NCBI GenBank assembly: GCA_000198515.1
Contig: FP929140.1
Span: 2,826,527-2,890,526 of the forward strand
Length of the DNA stretch: 64,000 bases
Direction: 5' to 3'
DNA from: a gamma proteobacterium HdN1
GTDB taxonomy: Bacteria; Pseudomonadota; Gammaproteobacteria; Pseudomonadales; Ketobacteraceae
Shown: piece after piece, positions 16,602 to 25,254 of the stretch
How positions within the stretch are numbered: position 1 is the stretch's first letter
Layout of the letters: the number at the start of each line of letters is the position of its first letter
The notes under the pieces: model-generated
The model's database searches: none
What the model was told of the DNA's origin: nothing
The model's input: only the letters and a program-made list of their open reading frames with translations
Position numbers and translations under genes: made by a program

Positions 16602-18230
16602 ATGACGACATCCACCATCACCAATACAGGCAGTAACGGGTTGAACGCTTATTGTGGTTCAACTCAAAATCACACGCAATACTTCGTAAGACGTGGCGAC
16701 ACGCTTGAAAGCATTGCCGCCAATGCAGGGATATCCCCCCAGCAACTGCGGGATGCCAATCCTGATCTGAACGATCCTGACTGGTTGCTACAGGGGCAGG
16801 CGATCACCGTTCCCTCGCTACAAAAACCGTCGCCAGCGCCCGTAGAAGATAACCCAGAAAATAGCGCCCCTTGGAATGGCAGCCTTTGGCAGGAAACTCC
16901 GCCGGCAGAGAAGGCGTTTGTCAGTGTTGGATATGGCTTCCATCAACTTAATCAAGGGCTGGACGCTATATCCGCATGGCACGACGACACGGTAAAGCAA
17001 TTCGATACGATCGCAGACGATCCCAACACCTCCGACTCGCTGCGTATGACCGTTGCAACGCTTAAGCTGCCGGGCCGAATTGGTACATCACTGGCAGGCG
17101 GCGTGGCCGATACGGCGAGCCTCATTACCAATCCAGAAAGTCGTGCGCAGATGGCGAATGGGGTAAGAACACTTTATGAAAATCCGCAGTTTCTGGTGGA
17201 AGCGGCGAAGGACTTTGCCCGCAAGCCCTTACATGAGCAAGCGTCTGATGTGATTGTTATGGTGTCTGATCTTCCGACGGGTGGCAAGGGTGCGCTAAAA
17301 CTCGGAGCAAAAGCAAATAAGTTGGAAAATGGGCCTGCACAAAAACCCATTGAAACCAAATCGCCGCTTGAAAGCATCAGTAGAAAGCAAGTGTTGCCAG
17401 AATCATTGGATGACGCACGTAACCTGCTTATTCAAAGGCGGGCAGACATTATTGCTAATGGATATCAGCCAAAATATTCGGATGCTGAATTAGCGTATCT
17501 GGCCCATCATGGCAATGTGGGTGAAGAACGGTTTCAGGTGCGTTTTATGGAAGAAGGCTATCTGAACGCCAGAGACACACCCAATGTCGAGCTTAGTGGA
17601 AGAATGGGCAATCTATTGGAAACAGAAACGGGGCGCGGTGCAAAATATTGGTCAACCAGTTTTGATCAACTGGAGGATGCGGATTCTGATCCCAAGTTAA
17701 TCGCTGAAAAGCTGGGGTTGGATTATAATCCGAGCAAAAAATATGTGCTTATTGTTGTAGATATGGAGAAATCCACTCCCCTAACTGGCATTAAAAGCAT
17801 TTCGGCAACATTTGAAAAACTAAGTCAATTTTCCAATGAAGAATTACCCAAGTCATTGCCAAAATCATTGACTGACAAGATTATGACAGCCGAATTTCAA
17901 GCCGTGTACAACAACCATTATAATGCAGCGATAATCAGCGGGGATCTTCCGCAATGGTCAAAGGACGTGAATAAATTCGCAGATTATCTCGAAAAAACAA
18001 GTCTTTCTCCCGACAAAATTGATCTGCTGAAATACCGCATGATCATGCACGACAAAATCGGTAACAACCACGATTATTTAGGAAACGGCTTAACTAAGGA
18101 CAACAATCCAAAGAGTACCAACCAATTTGGTGCTGTTGAAACTTTCAACTTTGAGCGTAATGATGTGGATTTAAAGACACTGCACGCTGCTGGTGCTATA
18201 CAGATAATTAAAGGATTAACCACCATATGA
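16602..18230 (+). CDS. LysM-domain protein with AT-rich C-terminal region, probable polymorphic toxin
   Basis: 542 aa. An N-terminal LysM domain (QYFVRRGDTLESIAANAGI through LLQGQAITVP, about residues 26-71) is followed by a proline-rich linker, a central segment seen in polymorphic toxins (TDTASLI/ALKLGAKANK-like, about residues 160-240), and a C-terminal region (about 265-542) that I do not recognise. The C-terminal part is clearly more AT-rich than the N-terminus. It contains GRGAKYWSTSFDQLEDADSD and DKIGNNHDYLGNGLTKDNN. There is no signal peptide, so export might use a contractile or type VI system. The overlapping downstream gene fits an immunity protein. Toxin activity is inference from architecture. 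Confidence 0.65.
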   Translation: MTTSTITNTGSNGLNAYCGSTQNHTQYFVRRGDTLESIAANAGISPQQLRDANPDLNDPDWLLQGQAITVPSLQKPSPAPVEDNPENSAPWNGSLWQETPPAEKAFVSVGYGFHQLNQGLDAISAWHDDTVKQFDTIADDPNTSDSLRMTVATLKLPGRIGTSLAGGVADTASLITNPESRAQMANGVRTLYENPQFLVEAAKDFARKPLHEQASDVIVMVSDLPTGGKGALKLGAKANKLENGPAQKPIETKSPLESISRKQVLPESLDDARNLLIQRRADIIANGYQPKYSDAELAYLAHHGNVGEERFQVRFMEEGYLNARDTPNVELSGRMGNLLETETGRGAKYWSTSFDQLEDADSDPKLIAEKLGLDYNPSKKYVLIVVDMEKSTPLTGIKSISATFEKLSQFSNEELPKSLPKSLTDKIMTAEFQAVYNNHYNAAIISGDLPQWSKDVNKFADYLEKTSLSPDKIDLLKYRMIMHDKIGNNHDYLGNGLTKDNNPKSTNQFGAVETFNFERNDVDLKTLHAAGAIQIIKGLTTI

Positions 18231-18739
18231 GCAGCGTTCAAGAATATCCATTGCTTGATTCTCTACCCGTTATACAACACCATGAACAACTCCCCATCGA
18301 TGCTGTAGAGCTCGGGCGATGCTTGGACACATCAGAAGCCAAAGACCTTTATATATTGGTAAAACGTGGGCAACAGTTGTCAGTGTTGATTACATATCGA
18401 AACCAAAAAACAAACCAGTACTATTGCAAGCAATTCGACTTTCCTTTGAAAGCCCTGAGCTGGTTTCCAAAAGCACTGGAAGCGTTCCGCAAACCACCCT
18501 CGGAAGGCGGTTTACACGCTGGAGCAATGATCAGCAAAGACACGAATGTTGACGGAGAAATGTTGGCGGTCGGGCGCACCACCGATGGCTATTGCCTGAC
18601 AAACTGGTCACGTCAAAGCCCTCTTTTCTCTCATTATGCCCCCACAGAAATCTCTCTTCGCAGCCAGTTTCTCTACGACCTCGGCTTTCTCAAGCTCTGG
18701 AAGTCCCTCGGCGACAAGTACGAGCGCGGCGAGTTATAG
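18227..18739 (+). CDS. Candidate immunity protein for the upstream LysM toxin-like protein
   Basis: 170 aa; the ATG overlaps the preceding stop (ATGA, 18227-18230), so the two genes are coupled. No signal peptide or membrane segment, no recognised domain. The sequence includes KDLYILVKRGQQLSVLITYR and ends in FLYDLGFLKLWKSLGDKYER. Small acidic-to-neutral genes directly after a modular toxin are normally its immunity gene. Function is inferred only from position. Confidence 0.6.
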   Translation: MSSVQEYPLLDSLPVIQHHEQLPIDAVELGRCLDTSEAKDLYILVKRGQQLSVLITYRNQKTNQYYCKQFDFPLKALSWFPKALEAFRKPPSEGGLHAGAMISKDTNVDGEMLAVGRTTDGYCLTNWSRQSPLFSHYAPTEISLRSQFLYDLGFLKLWKSLGDKYERGEL

Positions 18740-18862
18740 CGCTCGCTAAAACTCCCGAACAATCATACGCAAATTTTGTGTCGCAATGCTTGGGTGCGCC
18801 CGGTCATGAAGCTAGGTGCTTGTATTTGGCCATCGTTGATTACTGGCCTGAGATCTTTTTGG

Positions 18863-19708
18863 CTAGGCTGGTTTGGCAGCCTTGCGCTTGGCGGGTTGCT
18901 TGGTCTTGGCGGGGGTTGCCTGCTCGATCACCGCCTGCTCGGCAGGCTTCGACCGGCGCGCTGCGGTTCTTCGCTTCGTCACAGGTGGTGCTTCGGCAGC
19001 GGCCATCTCGATCCCGAAGACATCGGCCAGTTCGGCCTCGTCAAGCACCTTGGCCTTGCGCGGTGGCATCGAAGCCTTGACGGGCAGTTCCGCCGCTTGC
19101 GTCACCAGATCCGTGGCATCCACCTGGCGCAGGGTGAAGAGGAGCTCCGGCTGCGCATCCAGACGCGCGCCGACGCCGTAGAGCACGGCGGCAACGTGCT
19201 TGCACATCGTCGCCCAGTCTGGGCACGAGCAGTCAAGCTGGATGTCCTTTGGCGCGGGAAACAAGCCTGTCTTCGGCTGGCAGATGCGTTCCATCACCGC
19301 CTTCGAGAGCTTGCCCTGCAACAATTCCACCAGCGAGGCGATGGAACCGGTGCATTCCTTGGCGAGCGACTTCCAGTGTGCGCTGGGCACGGCGGCGATG
19401 CTGATCTCGATCTGGTAGATGTGGGAGCCCGCCACCCGCGCCTTGATCTTGCCCGGCTCGATCTTCAGGTCGATGACGGAGCCATTGCGCACGTAGGTGC
19501 GGCCGCGCGGCAGGCGATTTTCGAGGTCACTGTAGGCTTCTAGGTTGTCGCACCAAGCCTTGCCCCAGAACGTCCGGACGATGGTTCGCCCCGCGATGAC
19601 CACGGGCTGCATGTCCTGCCCGGCCTTTTTCGCCTTGGCAACGGCTTTTTTCGCCTGTGCCCGCCGTTGTGCAACGGGCACGTAAGGTCCCCAGCCTCCT
19701 CTGCTCAT
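18863..19708 (-). CDS. SWIM zinc-finger protein
   Basis: 281 aa. The SWIM motif CxCx(n)CxH is LDCSCPDWATMCKHVAAVLY, about residues 158-177. The N-terminal half (GRTIVRTFWGKAWCDNLEAY, then LPRGRTYVRNGSVIDLKI) is typical of the SWIM proteins found beside SNF2 ATPases. The C-terminus is a basic, alanine-rich low-complexity tail (KRRTAARRSKPAEQAV). It begins four bases after the SNF2 gene, so both are one operon. A DNA- or protein-binding partner of the ATPase is likely; the process is unknown. Confidence 0.88.
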   Translation of the reverse strand: MSRGGWGPYVPVAQRRAQAKKAVAKAKKAGQDMQPVVIAGRTIVRTFWGKAWCDNLEAYSDLENRLPRGRTYVRNGSVIDLKIEPGKIKARVAGSHIYQIEISIAAVPSAHWKSLAKECTGSIASLVELLQGKLSKAVMERICQPKTGLFPAPKDIQLDCSCPDWATMCKHVAAVLYGVGARLDAQPELLFTLRQVDATDLVTQAAELPVKASMPPRKAKVLDEAELADVFGIEMAAAEAPPVTKRRTAARRSKPAEQAVIEQATPAKTKQPAKRKAAKPA

Positions 19709-19712
19709 GCGT

Positions 19713-22364
19713 TCATTCTCCGATGGAATGGATATCGAGTTTCACCAGCTCAAGCAGTTCCGCGTCGCTCATCTCGGTCAGATTGATTTCCGCGCCGCCT
19801 TCGAGCACGTCCTGCACCAGTTGCTGCTTGGAGCGGATCAGTGCGTCGATGCGCTCCTCGATGGTGCCACGGCAGACGAACTTGTGCGCCAGCACGTTGC
19901 GGTGCTGGCCAATACGCCAGGCACGGTCGGTCGCCTGATTTTCCACTGCGGGATTCCACCAGCGGTCGAAGTGGATCACGTGCGAGGCGGCAGTCAGGTT
20001 CAATCCGGTGCCGCCCGCCTTGAGCGAGAGCACGAAGAAGGGAATTGCCTCGTCCTCCTGAAAGCGCTTGACCAGTTCGCGGCGCTTGCCCACCGCCGTG
20101 CCGCCGTGTAGCACCAGCCCCTCACGGCCGAAGACGTTGCCGAGAAAGGCCGCCAGTGGCGCGGTGGTTTCGCGGAACTGGGTGAAGACCAGCACCTTCT
20201 CCTGCTTGGCAGCGATGGTTTCGGTGATTTCGGCCAGCCGCGCGAATTTGCCGCTGTCTGCCGGTTTCCAAGTGCCATCGCCCAGCCATTGCGAGGGATG
20301 ATTGCAGATCTGCTTGAAACGCATCAGGAAGGCCAGCACCAGCCCCTTGCGCTCGACCCCATCCGATTTTTCTAGGGCGGAAGCCAGTTCCTCGACTGTG
20401 CGCTGGTAGAGCGCGGCTTGGGCGGGCGCCAGGGCGCAAAACGCGGTCATTTCCGTCTTGTCTGGCAGGTCGTCGATGATGCGCTTGTCGCTCTTCATGC
20501 GGCGCAGGATGTAGGGCTTGACCAAGGTGCGCAGCGGCCCGTAATGGGGTAGGTTCTTCGTGAAGTTGGCAAAGGCCTTGTGCGACCCCAAGAGGCCCGG
20601 GTGCGTAAAATCGAAGATCGACCACAGATCGGATAGCCGGTTTTCCACCGGCGTGCCGGTGAGTGCGATGCGCGCATCGGCTTGGAGCGCCTTGACCGCC
20701 TTGGTCTGTTTCGCGGATGGATTCTTGAGCGCCTGCGCCTCGTCGGCCACCACCAGATGCCAACGCATGCCCTGCAGGTGAGGCATGCGCATCAACGTGC
20801 CATAGCTGGTGATGACCAGATCCACGCCCGACAATCGTTCGGCATCTAGGGCCCGTAGGTCGTCCTGCGCCATCGCCGAAGGATGCGCGATGAGGCAACG
20901 CAGCGATGGCGCAAAGCGTTCGGCTTCCGTCTGCCAGTTGGCCAGCAACGAGGCCGGTGCCACCAGCAGGCTGGGCCGTTTGCGTTCGAGCGTGAGCAGC
21001 AGGGCAAGCACCTGAATCGTCTTGCCCAACCCCATGTCGTCGGCGAGACACGCGCCCAGACCCAGCCGAGAAAGAAGGTGCAGCCAGCGCACGCCCACTT
21101 GCTGATAGGGGCGCAGCGTGGCGCGCAAGGCCGGGCCGGGATCGACGGCGGCCAGACCCTCCGGCGAGCGCAGCCCGTGCAGCAATTCGGCCAGCCAGCC
21201 GCCGGCAACGACCTCCGACCAGTCGGGATCGGCGGGAACCTTTGCGTCCAGTGCGGCGCCTGAGAGCAAGCGTATAGCCTGGCCGAAAGGCAGACCCTCC
21301 GCCGCTGCGTCCTCGATACCCTGAAAGCGTGCGATGAGACCTTTGATCCGGTCGCGGTCGACTTCGACCCACTGGCCTCGTATCCATTGCAGGCCTTCCT
21401 TGCCGGCGAGCAGCGCGGTGATTTCATCGGCGGTGAGCGGCTTGCCATCCAGCGTGACAGCCAGCGAGAAGTCGAGTAGTGCATCCATGCCCAGCTGCGA
21501 AGGATTCCTAGCACCGACGGTGGCGGAAACCTTCGGCCGCGCTGGGCGATCCGCGGCCCAAGTCTTGGGCATGCGTACGACGATGCCCGCCGCATCCAGC
21601 TTCGGCGCGTCCGCTAGGAAGCGCACCGCCTCCGCCACCTGCCAGCGCAGGGGGTGATACAAATCGCCTTCCGCGACCATTTCGGCCAGCCAGTCGCAGG
21701 TTTCTGCAGCCTTTTGCACAGGCAGCAGCAGGGACAGGAGCTGCGCCTTCTTGCGGCCGCCGGAGAATTCCGCCAGCGCCTGCGACAGCGGCAGGTGCTG
21801 GGCCTTGCCATGCGCCGACAGGCCGGCGGTGTAGGTGGCGAGAAAGGCGAAGGGGAAATCCTCATCCTTGCGGTTTTCCGCTAGGTTGAAATGTACACGC
21901 CCGACGAGGTTCCAGGCCGGATGCTTAGCTTTGAGGAATTCCCCGAGCGTTTGCGTCGTAGTGGTCAGTTCCTGCTTTACAGCGGAATCGATGTCCGACC
22001 AGAGCGTGAGGAAGACACCCGGAGTCAGATACTCGACGCCGGTCATCGGTGGGGCATCGAGGCACAGGGATTCAAGCGCCAGCGCATCTGGGGCGGCGAC
22101 CGCGATCTCGCCGCCCTCCGGCGTTGCCGTCAGCGCCGTGACAAAGCGCACCGCGAAGTTGCGCCAGAACGCCCACGGCTGGGGCAAGGCGGTCGCGACT
22201 TCCGACGCGCCCAGATGCAGCAGGCCGTGCCCAGCGCCCTCGGCAAATGCAGCGGCCATGCGCGCCGACTGCGCCTCGGGCAGGGGTGCGGCATCCAGCG
22301 CGGCCACCCATTGCAGATGCCCAGAAGGGGTGATCTGGAGCGTCGCGCTCACGCCATCTCGCAT
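19713..22364 (-). CDS. SNF2-family DEAD/DEAH ATPase
   Basis: 883 aa. The SNF2 helicase core is in the C-terminal half: Walker A in [20 protein letters not shown], the DEAQ box in [37 protein letters not shown], and motifs V-VI in [20 protein letters not shown] and [10 protein letters not shown]. The N-terminal 400 residues match the SNF2-associated region of bacterial SWI/SNF proteins. Such proteins move along double-stranded DNA or remodel protein-DNA complexes. The SWIM gene follows directly. The pair is sporadic in bacteria and could be linked to defence or repair, but the sequence does not show which. Confidence 0.92.
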   Translation of the reverse strand: MRDGVSATLQITPSGHLQWVAALDAAPLPEAQSARMAAAFAEGAGHGLLHLGASEVATALPQPWAFWRNFAVRFVTALTATPEGGEIAVAAPDALALESLCLDAPPMTGVEYLTPGVFLTLWSDIDSAVKQELTTTTQTLGEFLKAKHPAWNLVGRVHFNLAENRKDEDFPFAFLATYTAGLSAHGKAQHLPLSQALAEFSGGRKKAQLLSLLLPVQKAAETCDWLAEMVAEGDLYHPLRWQVAEAVRFLADAPKLDAAGIVVRMPKTWAADRPARPKVSATVGARNPSQLGMDALLDFSLAVTLDGKPLTADEITALLAGKEGLQWIRGQWVEVDRDRIKGLIARFQGIEDAAAEGLPFGQAIRLLSGAALDAKVPADPDWSEVVAGGWLAELLHGLRSPEGLAAVDPGPALRATLRPYQQVGVRWLHLLSRLGLGACLADDMGLGKTIQVLALLLTLERKRPSLLVAPASLLANWQTEAERFAPSLRCLIAHPSAMAQDDLRALDAERLSGVDLVITSYGTLMRMPHLQGMRWHLVVADEAQALKNPSAKQTKAVKALQADARIALTGTPVENRLSDLWSIFDFTHPGLLGSHKAFANFTKNLPHYGPLRTLVKPYILRRMKSDKRIIDDLPDKTEMTAFCALAPAQAALYQRTVEELASALEKSDGVERKGLVLAFLMRFKQICNHPSQWLGDGTWKPADSGKFARLAEITETIAAKQEKVLVFTQFRETTAPLAAFLGNVFGREGLVLHGGTAVGKRRELVKRFQEDEAIPFFVLSLKAGGTGLNLTAASHVIHFDRWWNPAVENQATDRAWRIGQHRNVLAHKFVCRGTIEERIDALIRSKQQLVQDVLEGGAEINLTEMSDAELLELVKLDIHSIGE

Positions 22365-22543
22365 TGCCTCATCCCTTCATCGTATTGTTCTTCAAGGTCT
22401 TGTTCTTCAAGCGATCAGTCTCTGGAAACTGGTCGCCAGCGCGATGGGCTCAATTTCGCGCACATTTTATCAATGTGGCACAACTGCCGCCAGCTTTTGA
22501 TAACGGAACAAGTCAACCTTATTTGAGCCAATTCTTCAATTAG

Positions 22544-22562
22544 GGCTATCCGTAAAAGTGGG
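22544..22562 (+). repeat. Left terminal inverted repeat of the ISL3-like element
   Basis: GGCTATCCGTAAAAGTGGG, 17 of 19 identical to the right end at 25130-25148. It starts in the intergenic space behind the SNF2 gene. Confidence 0.7.
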
Positions 22563-22686
22563 GGGGCGCTGGGAGGCGCTGGCGACGACGCACTGGGCGC
22601 ATAGATCGTAAAAGCGTGTCGTTATTTTGGGCTGGAACAGATAGAATTCGTCACATCAAATCGCAAAATCATGTTAGAGAGCCTCC

Positions 22687-22947
22687 ATGAACGCTGCCTC
22701 CCCCATTGCTGAAACGGCACGCCTCGAAGCCGCCACCGAAACCCTCGCTGAGTACATCGGGTACTTGAGCGGTGAGATCGACGCCGAGCAAGAAAAGGTG
22801 GAACCGAACACTGAGCGCATCACTGCGCTTGAGCGTGAGCTGGACACCGTTCTTGGTGAGCGCCGGGCGCTGACGCCAAACAATCGCGACATCATCAACC
22901 GAGCGCTGTACGTCTATGCGCCGATGTTGAAACCCATGCACGCCTGA
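22687..22947 (+). CDS. Putative antitoxin of the zeta toxin
   Basis: 86 aa, acidic and helical: AASPIAETARLEAATETLAE, then GEIDAEQEKVEPNTERITAL, ending LTPNNRDIINRALYVYAPML. It lies four bases before the zeta toxin gene, the order usual for these modules. It has no strong similarity that I can name to epsilon. The likely role is to block the toxin's ATP/UDP-sugar site. Confidence 0.7.
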   Translation: MNAASPIAETARLEAATETLAEYIGYLSGEIDAEQEKVEPNTERITALERELDTVLGERRALTPNNRDIINRALYVYAPMLKPMHA

Positions 22948-22951
22948 TCTC

Positions 22952-24160
22952 ATGATAGATCGCCAGTTCTTACTGACGGCTGCCAAGCACGCCGCTATCT
23001 ACCGGAAGATCGAAGCGCATCATTTCAGCGGGACAACTCCGCAGGATAGCCCGAAGGTCATCATTCTTGGTGGTCAGCCCGGTGCAGGAAAAAGTGGCTT
23101 GCTAGAAGCGAGCAAACAGGACTTCCCCGGCTGCAATGTGGTGGCGATCAATGGGGACGAACTGCGCTACTACCATCCGCAATATAGAGAAATCCAGAAG
23201 GCAGATGAGCGACATTTTGCTGAATTGACCGACCCGCACGCAAGGCAGTGGACAAAGCAACTTTTTGATCGTGCGATTGAGACACGGCGGAACATTCTCT
23301 TCGAGGGAACCATGCGTGAGTCTGGGCCTATCACGCAAACAATGGCCCGGCTGAAATCATCAGGGTATCAAATCACTGCTCGAATCATTGCTGCAAGCGA
23401 ACACGATAGTGTTGCAGGCATCTTTCGACGCTATGAAGAGCAGAAAGCGATCAAAGGTTTCGGCCGTTGGTCGAATATCAAAGCCCACAACGAAGCGTAT
23501 GTGGGTGCGCCTGTCACGGTTGGGCTGATTGAAGGTCATTGCTTTGCTGATCGTGTAGAGGTCTACAACAGGCGCGGCGCGTTGTTGTATGCCAACACCT
23601 TTGAGCAAGGAAGCTGGTCACAAAGCCCTCAAGGTGCGGCAGTTATTCAAGCGGAAAGAAACCGATGCCCAACAGTCGATGAAGTTCGGCAGCGTGAATC
23701 GGAATGGGCAACGATTTTGACGATGATGTCTGCACGACGTGCAACAGAATCGGACATTCAAATGGTTCGCAATGTGGCAGAAACATACCTTCATTGCGAA
23801 TATCAGGCCAATGGTTCCAGCTATCGCGACGAGATTCTGCGACGTGTAAGCGGGCTTTCGTCGCTCGAACGAGCAGCCGGTGCCGCCCATATCTTGTGGC
23901 AAATTGCAGACACGACGATTCGCAGCACAACGAATCCTGATCGTGTCGATTGGCACGCCGTTGACAGGGCGCTCGTGATCGAAAGCATCAGTGCGCATCA
24001 GCAAACACCTGAAAGCGTTGCTGAGGTTCTTTGCAAATACAGCCCCGGCACAGTTTCATTGGCTGGTAAGGCCGTTGTGCTGGAAGCTATTAACCGATTC
24101 ATTCTTGAACAATCGGCGCGCCCCAGTGCCGGACATGCTGGCGAGGGATGCGAGCCATGA
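22952..24160 (+). CDS. Zeta toxin family protein (UDP-N-acetylglucosamine kinase type)
   Basis: 402 aa. The P-loop is GQPGAGKS at residues 41-48, followed by the zeta signature VVAINGDELRYYHPQY, and FEGTMRESGPITQTM. Zeta toxins phosphorylate UDP-GlcNAc and block cell-wall synthesis. The N-terminal 230 residues form the toxin; the C-terminal 170 (from about SEWATILTMMSARRATESDI) are an extension I do not recognise. The gene is the main cargo of the ISL3-like element and overlaps the next gene by ATGA. Confidence 0.85.
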   Translation: MIDRQFLLTAAKHAAIYRKIEAHHFSGTTPQDSPKVIILGGQPGAGKSGLLEASKQDFPGCNVVAINGDELRYYHPQYREIQKADERHFAELTDPHARQWTKQLFDRAIETRRNILFEGTMRESGPITQTMARLKSSGYQITARIIAASEHDSVAGIFRRYEEQKAIKGFGRWSNIKAHNEAYVGAPVTVGLIEGHCFADRVEVYNRRGALLYANTFEQGSWSQSPQGAAVIQAERNRCPTVDEVRQRESEWATILTMMSARRATESDIQMVRNVAETYLHCEYQANGSSYRDEILRRVSGLSSLERAAGAAHILWQIADTTIRSTTNPDRVDWHAVDRALVIESISAHQQTPESVAEVLCKYSPGTVSLAGKAVVLEAINRFILEQSARPSAGHAGEGCEP

Positions 24161-24873
24161 AGTTCTCCGGAGTCAAACGCCGTCCTCCTTTCGTGACGCT
24201 GCCACGGCACAAACGCAGTCATGAGGTCATTCGTCTCAAGGGCAAGATGCGCCGTGACGCAGCCGAGTATGGTGGCCGGTTCAGCAGTCGTCTCGTGTTG
24301 AATGAGCCGGGCCGTCCCGACCTGTACAACCAGTGGTTTGACTTCTACTTTCCGGGCGCGGATCGGTTCACGATCTGGAACGCCAGTTTCGTAACCGCCC
24401 GCAAAGCCTTCTGGGACAAGACTCACGACATCGCACACACCCGCGTGGCCGAGATGCTGACACCGGAAGAGCGGGAGCAAAACTCCAAGATGGAGTTCGT
24501 GCCTGCGCAACGCTCAAGTACCGGAAAAATCCTGACCTACAAGCTGGCCGAGCGCGAAGAGATGCGCTTTGAGCAGTTTGGCGGCCTGACCTTTCATGAG
24601 CAGTGGCGCAAGCTGGAATCAGAGATTGCGCGCAACGAGCCGCCCGTGATCCATGAATCATTCAGACTCGACCGCAGCTACGTCTACGGCATCGGCTTGA
24701 AGATCGTGCTTGATGTGGATGTCATCAATCAGGCATCCATTGAGGATGCGATTGATCGCTTCATCGCAGTTGGCGAAACCGATTGGGTATCGCCTGAACC
24801 CGTGCCCCGCGACCGCTTGCCTGTCGTGAGCGAGCACGAGGCACTGGCGACCATCAAGTTTCCAGCGGAATAA
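24157..24873 (+). CDS. Unrecognised cargo protein of the zeta-carrying element
   Basis: 238 aa from the ATG at 24157, which overlaps the zeta toxin stop by four bases; an ATG nine bases earlier is less likely. The N-terminus is basic (KFSGVKRRPPFVTLPRHKRS). The middle has FDFYFPGADRFTIWNASFVT and later YVYGIGLKIVLDVDVINQAS. No named domain. The last codons run straight into the transposase remnant, so the natural C-terminus may have been altered. Coupling to the toxin suggests a linked role. Confidence 0.6.
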   Translation: MKFSGVKRRPPFVTLPRHKRSHEVIRLKGKMRRDAAEYGGRFSSRLVLNEPGRPDLYNQWFDFYFPGADRFTIWNASFVTARKAFWDKTHDIAHTRVAEMLTPEEREQNSKMEFVPAQRSSTGKILTYKLAEREEMRFEQFGGLTFHEQWRKLESEIARNEPPVIHESFRLDRSYVYGIGLKIVLDVDVINQASIEDAIDRFIAVGETDWVSPEPVPRDRLPVVSEHEALATIKFPAE

Positions 24874-25118
24874 GGAAGCCTTCTACGCCATCTACGAGAA
24901 CTTGGGTTCACCGGAGAGCGCCTTGAGGCGCTACGAGGCTTGGAGCAAGGATGTGTCGCCTGAGATCAGGCCGTACTTCCACGACCTGATCCGCGCCTTC
25001 ACCAACTGGCAGCCCTTCATCCTCAATTACTTCGAGCACCCCGTCACCAACGCGGCCCAAGAACTACGGCGCGGACATTTCAACACTCATCCGCATGATC
25101 GAGGCGGGGAAGCTTTGA
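24872..25118 (+). pseudogene. ISL3 transposase C-terminal remnant
   Basis: From 24872 one frame reads FYAIYENLGSPESALRRYEA, then IRPYFHDLIRAFTNWQPFIL and NYFEHPVTNA, the conserved tail region of ISL3 transposases. A different frame then reads YGADISTLIRMIEAGKL and a stop at 25116-25118, the usual extreme C-terminus. About 60 residues (the TES/LN region) are missing between the two blocks, with a frameshift. The catalytic N-terminal part is absent, so it is not functional. Confidence 0.75.
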
Positions 25119-25129
25119 TCTCGTTTCAG

Positions 25130-25148
25130 CCCGCTTTTACGAATAGCC
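25130..25148 (-). repeat. Right terminal inverted repeat of the ISL3-like element
   Basis: Read on the minus strand: GGCTATTCGTAAAAGCGGG. It ends about 105 bases before the hrcA start. Confidence 0.7.
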
Positions 25149-25254
25149 AAAATGAATAAAGGGTGTGCTGTTGCTTGCCATAGCAAAACATCCCCCCCCG
25201 TTTCACAACCGACATAAACTGCTATGCTCAAAGGAAATTCAGCAAAGTAAAGAC

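Larger units (their letters stand above)
22544..25148 (+). mobile_element. Degenerate ISL3-like transposon carrying a zeta toxin-antitoxin cassette
   Basis: The left end GGCTATCCGTAAAAGTGGG (22544-22562) and the right end, read inward, GGCTATTCGTAAAAGCGGG (25148-25130) differ at only 2 of 19 positions and are inverted. GGCT-type ends are characteristic of ISL3 elements. Inside are a small gene, a zeta-type toxin, an unrecognised 238-aa gene and the decayed C-terminus of an ISL3 transposase next to the right end. I see no 8-bp target duplication (TCAATTAG versus AAAATGAA). The transposase body is missing, so the element needs help to move, if it still can. Confidence 0.7.

Noticed and set aside
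25161..25254. CIRCE operator ahead of hrcA
   Set aside because: No TTAGCACTC-N9-GAGTGCTAA-like sequence is present here or before dnaK.
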